A stretch of DNA of 6,138 nt from 62-47 sp039808365. Lineage in GTDB: Bacteria; Pseudomonadota; Alphaproteobacteria; Rhizobiales; Xanthobacteraceae. A model generated the notes under the pieces. That model saw nothing but the letters and a program-made list of their open reading frames with translations. It ran no database searches and was not told where the DNA came from. Shown here one piece after another: positions 1 to 5,113 of the stretch. Numbering within the stretch: position 1 is the first letter of the stretch; each line of letters begins with the position of its first letter. The stretch is taken from assembly GCA_039808365.1 (NCBI GenBank), contig JBDHSX010000197.1, positions 1-6,138 on the forward strand. The letters run 5' to 3'. The position numbers and the translations under genes were made by a program.

Positions 1-84
1 CGTCATTGCGAGCGAAGCGAAGCAATCCAGAAGGCCACACGAAAGAATTGGATAGCGTCGTCGCTCACGCTCCTCGCGATGACG
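1..84. repeat. Short palindromic intergenic repeat, class A copy 1 (degenerate right arm)
   Basis: The left arm (1-30, beginning CGTCATTGCGAGCGAAGCGA) is identical over 30 bases to 2243-2272. The right arm (48-84, ending CTCCTCGCGATGACG) is an imperfect inverted counterpart and differs at 6 of 37 positions from the right arm at 2293-2329. The repeat ends 10 bases before the ribosome-binding site of the acyl-CoA dehydrogenase gene, so it lies in that gene's leader or promoter region. It may extend left of the window. Such elements are common between genes in Bradyrhizobium-type genomes (general knowledge); no mobility gene is nearby. Confidence 0.85.
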
Positions 85-109
85 AACGAGAACGAGGAAG
101 GACAGAGCC

Positions 110-1351
110 ATGAACTTCGATGACACTCCGCAAGAGGCCGCGTTTCGCGCCAAGGCGCGGGAATGGATCGCCGTCAACGCGCCAAAGGCGTTCGAGGCCG
201 AGTTGTCGCAGGCCCCGCTCGGTCGCATCGCGCTGAAGGCGGCGAATATCGTCGAGGTCGGCCGGGCGTGGCAGAAGAAGAAGTTCGATGCCGGCTGGAG
301 CTGCCTGCACTGGCCGAAGGAATATGGCGGGCACGGCGCTTCCCCGATCCTGCGGGTGATCTGGCAGCAGGAGGAAGGCGTCTATGGCAAGCTGACCCAC
401 GCGTTCCAGATCGGCGAGGGCATGTGCGGCCCGACCATGATGGCCTATGGCAGCGAGGCCGACAAGCAACGCTATCTGCCGAAGATCGCCTCCGGCGAGG
501 AAATCTGGTGCCAGTTGTTTTCCGAGCCGTCGGCCGGCTCCGACGTCGCCGGCCTGCGCACCCGCGCCGAGCGCGACGGCGACGGCTGGATCGTCAACGG
601 CCAGAAGATCTGGACCTCCGGCGCGCATTATTCCGACTATGGCCTGTTGTTCACGCGCACCGACCCCGACGCGCCGAAGCACAAGGGGCTGACCATGTTC
701 TTCCTCGACATGAAAAGCCCCGGCGTCGAGGTGCGGCCGATCAAGCAGGCCAACGGCATGCAGGAATTCAACGAGGTCTATTTCACCGACGTGCGGATTC
801 CCGACAGCCAGCGGCTCGGCGCGGTCGGCGACGGCTGGAACGTGTCGCTGACCACCCTGATGAACGAGCGCATGTCGATCGGCGCGCGGCTCGCCACCGG
901 CTTTCCGGAGATCTTCGCGTTCTGCAGCGACTTCGTCACCGAGCACGGCCCGGCGATCGAGGACCGCGCCGTGCGCGCCAGGCTCGCCGACTGGGCGGTG
1001 AAATCGAGCGGGCTGAAATACACCGCCTATCGTTCGCTGTCGGCGCTGTCGCGCGGCGAGCGGCCGGGGCCGGAGAATTCCATCGGCAAGCTGGTGGCGG
1101 GGACGATGGTGCAGGATATCGGCGCTTTCGCGATGGACCTGCAGGGCGCCGCCGGCGTATTGGCGGGCGCCGACGCCGAAGCGGGCGGGCGCTTGCAGGC
1201 GATAGAGCTTGGCGCGCCCGGCATGCGCATCGCCGGCGGCACCGACGAGATCCTGCGCAACATCATCGCCGAGCGCGTGCTGGGCTTGCCGGGCGACATC
1301 CGGGTCGACAAGAATGTGCCGTTCAACAAGATTCCGACCAAGGGGCGCTAG
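110..1351 (+). CDS. Acyl-CoA dehydrogenase family protein
   Basis: This 413-residue protein should be an FAD-dependent enzyme that oxidises an acyl-CoA to the 2,3-enoyl-CoA and passes electrons to electron-transfer flavoprotein in the cytoplasm. The architecture is typical: an N-terminal helical domain (about 1-125), a beta domain (about 130-235) with the family signature FSEPSAGSDVAG around E139-D145 and the flavin-contact W168-T169-S170, then a C-terminal helical domain ending in GGTDEILRNIIAERVLGLP. The length is normal. The start is the ATG preceded by AGGAAGGA (95-102) with 7 bases of spacing. The position of the usual medium-chain catalytic glutamate (YEGT motif) is glycine here (G376 in IAGGT). 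E253 in MNERMSIG sits where isovaleryl-CoA and long-chain dehydrogenases carry their base, so it may be the catalytic residue. The substrate cannot be read from sequence. No partner subunit or ETF gene is in the window. Confidence 0.95.
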   Translation: MNFDDTPQEAAFRAKAREWIAVNAPKAFEAELSQAPLGRIALKAANIVEVGRAWQKKKFDAGWSCLHWPKEYGGHGASPILRVIWQQEEGVYGKLTHAFQIGEGMCGPTMMAYGSEADKQRYLPKIASGEEIWCQLFSEPSAGSDVAGLRTRAERDGDGWIVNGQKIWTSGAHYSDYGLLFTRTDPDAPKHKGLTMFFLDMKSPGVEVRPIKQANGMQEFNEVYFTDVRIPDSQRLGAVGDGWNVSLTTLMNERMSIGARLATGFPEIFAFCSDFVTEHGPAIEDRAVRARLADWAVKSSGLKYTAYRSLSALSRGERPGPENSIGKLVAGTMVQDIGAFAMDLQGAAGVLAGADAEAGGRLQAIELGAPGMRIAGGTDEILRNIIAERVLGLPGDIRVDKNVPFNKIPTKGR

Positions 1352-1369
1352 GTCGGAGAATTTCTGTTG

Positions 1370-1487
1370 GTCGTCCCCGCGAAGGCGGGGATCCATACGC
1401 CGCAGAGTCTCGATCGGGCGATGCCACTGAAGGTCGTCATAACAACATAAACTGATGGTCATGGGTCCCTGCCTGCGCAGGGACGAC
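1370..1487. repeat. Paired-hairpin palindromic repeat, class B
   Basis: Two copies of a 27-base unit stand in opposite orientation at 1370-1396 and 1461-1487, with 64 bases between. After reverse-complementing one, they match at 23 of 27 positions. Each folds into an 8-bp stem with a 4-base loop: GTCCCCGC/GCGGGGAT around GAAG (1373-1392), and GTCCCTGC/GCAGGGAC around CTGC (1465-1484). The stem differences preserve pairing. The layout is that of a REP-type pair. It fills most of the gap between the acyl-CoA dehydrogenase stop and the nitroreductase start, and the second hairpin ends 6 bases before the nitroreductase ribosome-binding site. Neither hairpin has a T-tract, so a classical intrinsic terminator is not supported. 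Confidence 0.88.
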
Positions 1488-1493
1488 TGAAAC

Positions 1494-1497
1494 AAGG
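1494..1497 (+). promoter_or_regulatory. Ribosome-binding site that decides the nitroreductase start
   Basis: AAGG lies 8 bases before the ATG at 1506. It overlaps the alternative in-frame GTG at 1497, which would add three residues, so the ATG is the better start. Confidence 0.6.
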
Positions 1498-1505
1498 TGC
1501 GAATA

Positions 1506-2228
1506 ATGCCGGATGCCGCAATACCCAAGCCCGCGAAATACACCACCGAGCAACGCATCGGCGTGCTGGAGGAACTGCTGCACGAGCGCTTCTCCTGCCG
1601 CGCCTTCCTGCCGCGGCCGGTCGACCGCGCCATCATCGAGCGCGTCCTCAACGCCGCGCAACGCACCGCTTCGTGGTGCAACAGCCAGCCATGGCAGGTG
1701 GTGATCGCGAGCGGGGAGGAGAAGGAAAAATTCCGCAAGCTGATGCTCGACGCCGCCGTTCAGGCCGGCGCCGAGCATCACGGCGACTTCCCGTTCCCGC
1801 GCGAATATCGCGGCGTCTATCTGGAGCGGCGGCGCGAGAGCGGCTTCCAGCTCTATAACACGCTCGGCATCGCGCGCGGCGACAAGGCCGCCTATGCGCG
1901 GCAGGCGTTGCAGAATTTCAACTTCTTCGGCGCGCCGCATGTCGCGATCATCCATACCGACGAGGCGCTCGGCGTCTATGGCGCGATCGATTGCGGCGGC
2001 TATGTCAGCAACTTCATGCTGGCGGCGCAGGCGCTCGGCCTCGCCACCGTTCCGCAGGCGGCGCTGGCGTTCCATTCCGACGTGGTGCGCAAGCATTTCG
2101 GGATCAGCGACGACCGCCGCGTGGTGTGCGGCATTTCGTTCGGCTATGGCGACATGGCCGACAAGGTCAACAGCTACCGCACCTCGCGCGCGAGCATTCC
2201 GGAGGCGGTGACGTTCGTGGGGGAGTGA
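1506..2228 (+). CDS. Nitroreductase family protein (FMN-dependent)
   Basis: This 240-residue protein belongs to the FMN-dependent NAD(P)H oxidoreductases of the nitroreductase fold, which work as cytoplasmic dimers and reduce nitroaromatics, quinones or related compounds. The sequence shows the N-terminal FMN-phosphate region R28-x-S30-x-R32-F (RFSCRAF). The NSQPW motif follows at 59-63, then the D162-CGGYVSNFMLAAQALGLAT region that closes the flavin site, and finally GYGD near 213-216. The segment of about 100-145 is the variable region that shapes the substrate pocket. The length is normal for the family and no signal peptide is visible. The gene follows the acyl-CoA dehydrogenase in the same direction after 154 bases, most of it palindromic repeat, so co-transcription is possible but not shown. 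The physiological substrate is unknown; bioinformatic labels for this family are usually no more specific. Confidence 0.93.
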   Translation: MPDAAIPKPAKYTTEQRIGVLEELLHERFSCRAFLPRPVDRAIIERVLNAAQRTASWCNSQPWQVVIASGEEKEKFRKLMLDAAVQAGAEHHGDFPFPREYRGVYLERRRESGFQLYNTLGIARGDKAAYARQALQNFNFFGAPHVAIIHTDEALGVYGAIDCGGYVSNFMLAAQALGLATVPQAALAFHSDVVRKHFGISDDRRVVCGISFGYGDMADKVNSYRTSRASIPEAVTFVGE

Positions 2229-2241
2229 AAACGTCTCCTCA

Positions 2242-2330
2242 CCGTCATTGCGAGCGAAGCGAAGCAATCCAGCCCCTACGACTTCGCGGCCTCTGGATTG
2301 CTTCGGAGCTCACGCTCCTCGCAATGACGG
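2242..2330. repeat. Short palindromic intergenic repeat, class A copy 2 (near-intact)
   Basis: The outer ends are perfect inverted repeats: CCGTCATTGCGAG at 2242-2254 against CTCGCAATGACGG at 2318-2330. So are the inner parts: CGAAGCAATCCAG at 2260-2272 against CTGGATTGCTTCG at 2293-2305. The two arms carry non-matching inserts between these blocks, which would form an internal bulge. The element occupies nearly all the space between the convergent nitroreductase and crotonase genes. It would form a large hairpin in transcripts from both sides, so a role in transcript 3'-end formation or stability is plausible but inferred. Confidence 0.9.
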
Positions 2331-2345
2331 TCTCTAAACCCATAC

Positions 2346-3134
2346 TTAAAACCGCGGCATCCGCTTCTCCTTGTAGGCCGCGACGCCTTCCCGGATCTCG
2401 TCGCCGCGCATGCTGGCGCGCTGGCGCTGGTCGGCGGCGGCCTCGTCGAGCTTGCCGCGGGCGATCTCGTTGATGGTGCGCTTCATCCCGCGCATCGCCA
2501 CCGGCGCGTTGCCGGCGAGCGTCGTGGCCAGCGCGTCGACCTCGCGGTCGAGTTCGGCGACGCTCGTCATCGCCGTGAGGTAGCCGATCCGCAGCATCTC
2601 GGCGGCGTCGATCTTTTGCGCGGTCAGAAACAGCTTCTTGGCGGCGTTGACGCCGAGGCGCGAGACGTAGCGCGACACCCCGCTCTTGTAATAATGCAGC
2701 CCGAGCCGCGCCGCCGGCATGAACATCTCGCAGGTGTCGACGCCGATGCGGAAATCGCAGGCCAGCGCCAGGTCGGTCGCGCCGCCATAGACGCCGCCGT
2801 TGAGCCGGCAGATGGTCGGGACCGCGAGGTCTTCGAGGCGATCGGCGACCGTCTCGAAACCCGAAGCGGCGCTCTGCTCGTCGGGTGCGCCGTCCACCCG
2901 CGCCGCGACGGTGCCGAGATCGAAGCCGGCGCAGAAGGCGCGGCCGGTTCCGGTCAACACCAAGACGCGGATGCCGGGGTCGGCCTCGACACGGTCGAAC
3001 AGCGCCATCAGCGCCGCCAGGTCGGAGGGTTGCAGGCGGTTGAGGAGCCGCGGCCGGTTGAGGCGGATGGTGGCGCGTGCGCCGTCCCGGTCGAGGATCG
3101 GCTCGCTGGCGGTGTCGTCGGTCGCGTCCCTCAT
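2346..3134 (-). CDS. Enoyl-CoA hydratase/isomerase (crotonase) family protein
   Basis: This 262-residue crotonase-fold protein should bind an acyl-CoA and stabilise a thioester enolate through an oxyanion hole. Both oxyanion elements are visible: A69 in AFCAGFDLG and G118 in VYGGATDLALACDFRI. The start of the fold (ATIRLNRP..LNRLQPSDL, 21-39) is typical. By register, the two acid/base glutamates of classical enoyl-CoA hydratase (rat E144 and E164) fall at D121 and A141, with the same 20-residue spacing. Straightforward hydratase chemistry is therefore doubtful, and an isomerase, hydrolase, lyase or other crotonase activity is possible. The ATG at 3134 was chosen because GGAAAG precedes it; an upstream in-frame ATG at 3176 would add 14 residues with no clear ribosome-binding site. 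The gene is convergent with the nitroreductase and divergent from the 3348 gene, so it is probably transcribed alone within this window. Confidence 0.9.
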   Translation of the reverse strand: MRDATDDTASEPILDRDGARATIRLNRPRLLNRLQPSDLAALMALFDRVEADPGIRVLVLTGTGRAFCAGFDLGTVAARVDGAPDEQSAASGFETVADRLEDLAVPTICRLNGGVYGGATDLALACDFRIGVDTCEMFMPAARLGLHYYKSGVSRYVSRLGVNAAKKLFLTAQKIDAAEMLRIGYLTAMTSVAELDREVDALATTLAGNAPVAMRGMKRTINEIARGKLDEAAADQRQRASMRGDEIREGVAAYKEKRMPRF

Positions 3135-3140
3135 CGTCGT

Positions 3141-3146
3141 CTTTCC
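3141..3146 (-). promoter_or_regulatory. Ribosome-binding site that decides the crotonase-family start
   Basis: On the minus strand GGAAAG lies 6 bases before the ATG at 3134. The longer reading from 3176 has only a GC-rich, poorly spaced purine run upstream. Confidence 0.6.
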
Positions 3147-3279
3147 ATGATTGTCCCGGATCGGGAATGACCCCATCCATCACGACCGCCCCGGCTTTGG
3201 CAACGGGTTCGTTTCCTCGATCGCGATGATGATTCGCGTTAAAGGCGCGACAACAGCGCGCCGCCGCCGCCGCGCGTGG

Positions 3280-3294
3280 TTAACCTGTCGTTAG
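3280..3294 (+). promoter_or_regulatory. CtrA-like motif (TTAA-N7-TTAG) upstream of the hypothetical gene
   Basis: The sequence reads TTAACCTGTCGTTAG. It differs by one base from TTAA-N7-TTAA, the consensus bound by the alphaproteobacterial cell-cycle regulator CtrA (known from Caulobacter and relatives). It lies 53 bases before the chosen ATG at 3348. A further isolated TTAA occurs at 3239-3242. One near-match is weak evidence, and no convincing -35/-10 pair was identified. Confidence 0.3.
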
Positions 3295-3336
3295 GAATTT
3301 GCGGCGCATTTTCATGGTTGGGGGATGTCTCCGACC

Positions 3337-3340
3337 AGGA
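3337..3340 (+). promoter_or_regulatory. Ribosome-binding site that decides the start of the hypothetical gene
   Basis: AGGA lies 7 bases before the ATG at 3348. An in-frame GTG at 3276 would add 24 residues and would place the TTAA-N7-TTAG motif inside the coding region. Confidence 0.55.
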
Positions 3341-3347
3341 ATATGCC

Positions 3348-3755
3348 ATGTGGTCCAGCCGCGAAGCATTCGAGAACGATTTTTGCCCGGTGCAGGACGA
3401 TCTGCTGGGACAGATGTATCGCGCCAACCCGAACGGTCTGTCGCTTCTGGTGGAAAGCGTGTCGCCCGACGTGCGGGCGATGCTGGCGTTGTTCTGCTAT
3501 CGGCGCAGCCATCTGCATGCGCTGGCGATCGCCATCGCGTCGAGTTGCACCGAACGGGATCTGATCCAGTTCGGCGGCCGGCCCGGCGCCGCGCTGTACG
3601 ACCTCTCGCGGGCCGCGCCGCCCGCACGCGCCGCGCAGGCCTCCGGCGGCAGCCGCAAGCCGGTGACGCTGTCGACCGCGCCGCTGACCACGCTGGCGCC
3701 GCTCGAAGACATCGAGGACGACGAGCCGCTGCCGCAGCACGCGGCGATGGCCTGA
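3348..3755 (+). CDS. Hypothetical protein, 135 aa, helical N-terminal part with low-complexity tail
   Basis: I do not recognise this protein. The first 88 or so residues look like a compact, mainly helical domain. An acidic start (REAFENDFCPVQDDLLGQMY) is followed by amphipathic or hydrophobic segments around 43-66 (VRAMLALFCYRRSHLHALAIAIA) and an SSCTERDLIQFGG segment. The rest, from about 89, is rich in Ala, Pro and Thr, contains an acidic cluster (LEDIEDDEP, 119-127), and is probably disordered. The hydrophobic stretch is broken by RRSH and is too short and mixed to call a membrane helix. There are three cysteines (C13, C50, C67) but no metal-binding pattern. The gene stands alone: it is divergent from the crotonase-family gene and convergent with the PNPOx-like gene, with only 18 bases between their stops. 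Third-position GC matches its neighbours, which supports real coding. Confidence 0.78.
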   Translation: MWSSREAFENDFCPVQDDLLGQMYRANPNGLSLLVESVSPDVRAMLALFCYRRSHLHALAIAIASSCTERDLIQFGGRPGAALYDLSRAAPPARAAQASGGSRKPVTLSTAPLTTLAPLEDIEDDEPLPQHAAMA

Positions 3756-3773
3756 TCGGCGTGACGCGCCTCC

Positions 3774-4403
3774 TTATGGGGCGAGAAGAGGCGTGCCCCT
3801 GAGCGCCGCCACTTCGGCCTCAAGCTCCGCGATCCGTGTTTCGCGCAATTCCAGCGCGGCCTTGACGTCGGCGGCGTCGAACTTCTGCGGGATGTGCTGG
3901 CGGCAGTTGGTGTTCCACGCCGTCACCTTGAACAGGATCACCTGCTCGGGCCGGGCGCGGTAGCCGCGCGGCATCACGGCCTTCAGCAGCGCCGGATCGT
4001 CCTCGATGGCGCGTGCCTCGCCCCAGATCTTGACGCGCTGGCGATGCACGTAGTCGAGCACGAAGATGTGCGCCTTCGAATTCTCCGACAGGTTTCCCAA
4101 GGTGATGAACTGCCGGTTGCCGGCGAAGTTGGCGAAGCCGATCGTCGTCTTGTCGAGCACGTGAAGGAAGCCGGGCGGCCCGCCGCGATGCTGGATCGTC
4201 GGCTGTCCGTCGGCGCTGGCGGTGGCGAGGAAGATGCTGGTCTGCGCCGCCAGGAAGGCCGCGAGGTTGTCATCGATCTCGGTGCGCCATGCGGCATCCG
4301 CCTCGGGGCCGGCATAGGCGTCGCGCGATCCCCTGAGGGTCTGGATCGCCTTGACGGCCGGGGTGAAAGCGACGTCGCTGGGAGAGGTGAGCGGCATGGG
4401 CAT
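3774..4403 (-). CDS. Pyridoxamine 5'-phosphate oxidase-like (PNPOx fold) flavin-binding protein
   Basis: This 209-residue protein resembles the putative PNPOx-type split beta-barrel proteins, which bind FMN or a related flavin and act as cytoplasmic oxidoreductases of mostly unknown substrate. The recognisable core is at about 55-135: TSIFLATASADGQPTIQHRGG, then GFLHVLDKTTIGFANFAGNRQ, then NLSENSKAHIFVLDY and RVKIWGEAR. A second conserved-looking block follows at 163-175 (WNTNCRQHIPQKF). The last 30 or so residues (ALELRETRIAELEAEVAAL) form a predicted short coiled coil, consistent with oligomerisation. The ATG at 4403 was chosen because GGAG lies 6 bases upstream. The frame is open further up to a TTG at 4472, but that extension has no good ribosome-binding site. 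It is downstream of the YkgJ-type gene, same strand, with an 81-base gap. True pyridoxamine oxidase activity (PdxH) is unlikely because this is a divergent subfamily. Confidence 0.88.
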   Translation of the reverse strand: MPMPLTSPSDVAFTPAVKAIQTLRGSRDAYAGPEADAAWRTEIDDNLAAFLAAQTSIFLATASADGQPTIQHRGGPPGFLHVLDKTTIGFANFAGNRQFITLGNLSENSKAHIFVLDYVHRQRVKIWGEARAIEDDPALLKAVMPRGYRARPEQVILFKVTAWNTNCRQHIPQKFDAADVKAALELRETRIAELEAEVAALRGTPLLAP

Positions 4404-4409
4404 CGTCGT

Positions 4410-4413
4410 CTCC
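4410..4413 (-). promoter_or_regulatory. Ribosome-binding site that decides the PNPOx-like start
   Basis: On the minus strand GGAG lies 6 bases before the ATG at 4403. The leader GGAGACGACGATG resembles that of the crotonase-family gene (GGAAAGACGACGATG). Confidence 0.6.
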
Positions 4414-4484
4414 GGGTCAGCGTCCGGCGTGGTTGACAGGGCGAATGTGGTTCGTGACCCGGCTTTGTGCAATTCGCGTCGCCG

Positions 4485-4919
4485 CTAATTCTCCGGCAGC
4501 GCCGGCAGGCCGTGGCGCCGCCGCGCCATGGCGCATTCCGCATCGCCCGGCATGCAGACGCGGCACACCTCCGGGCGCACCGCATAGACCGCGCATGACG
4601 TCGCCTCGCCGACGCGGCCGACCAGCGCCGCGCAGCGCTCGCCCTCGCAGCGCATCCCCGACAGCCGCGCATTGACGAACCGCGCCGGAATGAGATCGAG
4701 CGCGGCGTCGTCCTCGATGGTGAAGCGCGGCCAGTCGCGCGAATAGGCGCAGCACGCGCCGCAATTCTGGCAGGGGCTCACACCGTCCTCGGTCTTTCTG
4801 CTTGCGACGGACAAATCGCCGTCAGGCGCGGAGGCGATCCGCGTGGCCGCCTTTAGATAAGGGATGGCGCGCCGGGTCAACAGGCGGGCGAGGCGACGCC
4901 TCGTCGTTGGCATGTCCAT
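4485..4919 (-). CDS. YkgJ family cysteine cluster protein
   Basis: The 144-residue protein carries the cysteine arrangement of the YkgJ/CxxCxxCC family, presumed to bind zinc or an iron-sulfur centre; the biochemical role is largely undefined. Visible ligands are C50-x2-C53-x2-C56-C57 (CQNCGACC), then C91 and C96, C109 (SCAVY), C119 within YAVRPEVCR, C122 and C129. The segment TSCAVYAVRPEVCR is the family's characteristic second half. The N-terminus is strongly basic (RRRLARLLTRRAIPYLKAA, 7-25) and probably helical. It might contact nucleic acid or membrane, but this is a guess. The start is uncertain: a GTG at 4946 adds nine residues, ATGs at 4919 and 4913 are alternatives, and none has a clear ribosome-binding site. 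I prefer 4919 because a TATAAT on this strand (4960-4955) would put transcription initiation near the GTG. The PNPOx-like gene follows downstream and may be co-transcribed. Confidence 0.87.
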   Translation of the reverse strand: MDMPTTRRRLARLLTRRAIPYLKAATRIASAPDGDLSVASRKTEDGVSPCQNCGACCAYSRDWPRFTIEDDAALDLIPARFVNARLSGMRCEGERCAALVGRVGEATSCAVYAVRPEVCRVCMPGDAECAMARRRHGLPALPEN

Positions 4920-4952
4920 GGGAGCCGCCGGGGCCCAATCTTTCACGGCAGA

Positions 4953-4971
4953 TGATTATAGAATATAATCA
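4953..4971. promoter_or_regulatory. AT-rich 19-bp palindrome with TATAAT on both strands; possible operator or divergent -10
   Basis: The sequence TGATTATAGAATATAATCA consists of perfect 8-base inverted arms around GAA. It contains TATAAT on the plus strand (4964-4969) and on the minus strand (4960-4955). It is conspicuous in such GC-rich DNA and lies in the spacer between the divergent YkgJ-type and TRAP receptor genes, next to the YkgJ start and about 145 bases before the TRAP start. No good -35 hexamer lies 16-18 bases upstream on either strand, so promoter function is not established. A symmetric operator for a dimeric regulator would fit equally well. Confidence 0.5.
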
Positions 4972-5100
4972 ATGCGCCGGCGATGGCCGTTGCGGCGCGG
5001 GCGTGGACAGGACACACTCCGCTTGCATCGCGGGCGATGTTGGATAACGTGTTAAATAAATCCGGCGGCCGGAAAACCGGTCCCCACAAGAGCGACGAGA

Positions 5101-5105
5101 GGGAG
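5101..5105 (+). promoter_or_regulatory. Ribosome-binding site of the TRAP receptor gene
   Basis: GGGAG, within a longer purine run (GAGAGGGAGAG), lies 8 bases before the ATG at 5114. It supports this start, which also gives a complete signal peptide. Confidence 0.65.
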
Positions 5106-5113
5106 AGACGACC

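Noticed and set aside
65..1738. Long open frame on the minus strand (557 codons) opposite the acyl-CoA dehydrogenase
   Set aside because: It runs antisense through a clear enzyme gene and both hairpin repeats, contains the repeat-derived peptide PRLRGDD, and is Arg/Ala/Gly/His-rich as expected for a reverse-strand shadow in GC-rich DNA.
2245..3183. Second minus-strand frame (312 codons) overlapping the crotonase-family gene
   Set aside because: It is a frame-shifted reading of the same region with Arg-rich composition, and it runs into the palindromic repeat at its end. The in-frame crotonase motifs belong to the other frame.
3767..3793. Possible terminator between the convergent 3348 and 3774 genes (CGCCTC/GAGGCG)
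   Set aside because: The stem is 6 bp with a 15-base loop, has no T-tract on either side, and overlaps the coding end of the PNPOx-like gene. It is too weak to call.
5045..5054. Small symmetric motif TAACGTGTTA before the TRAP receptor gene
   Set aside because: The arms are only 4 bases and the flanks do not extend the symmetry. An accompanying TTGCAT/GATAAC promoter reading has a 14-base spacer, too short for a sigma-70 promoter.
5069..5080. CCGG-AAAA-CCGG hairpin in the TRAP receptor leader
   Set aside because: A 4-bp stem of self-complementary CCGG is expected often by chance in GC-rich DNA, and nothing else supports a function.
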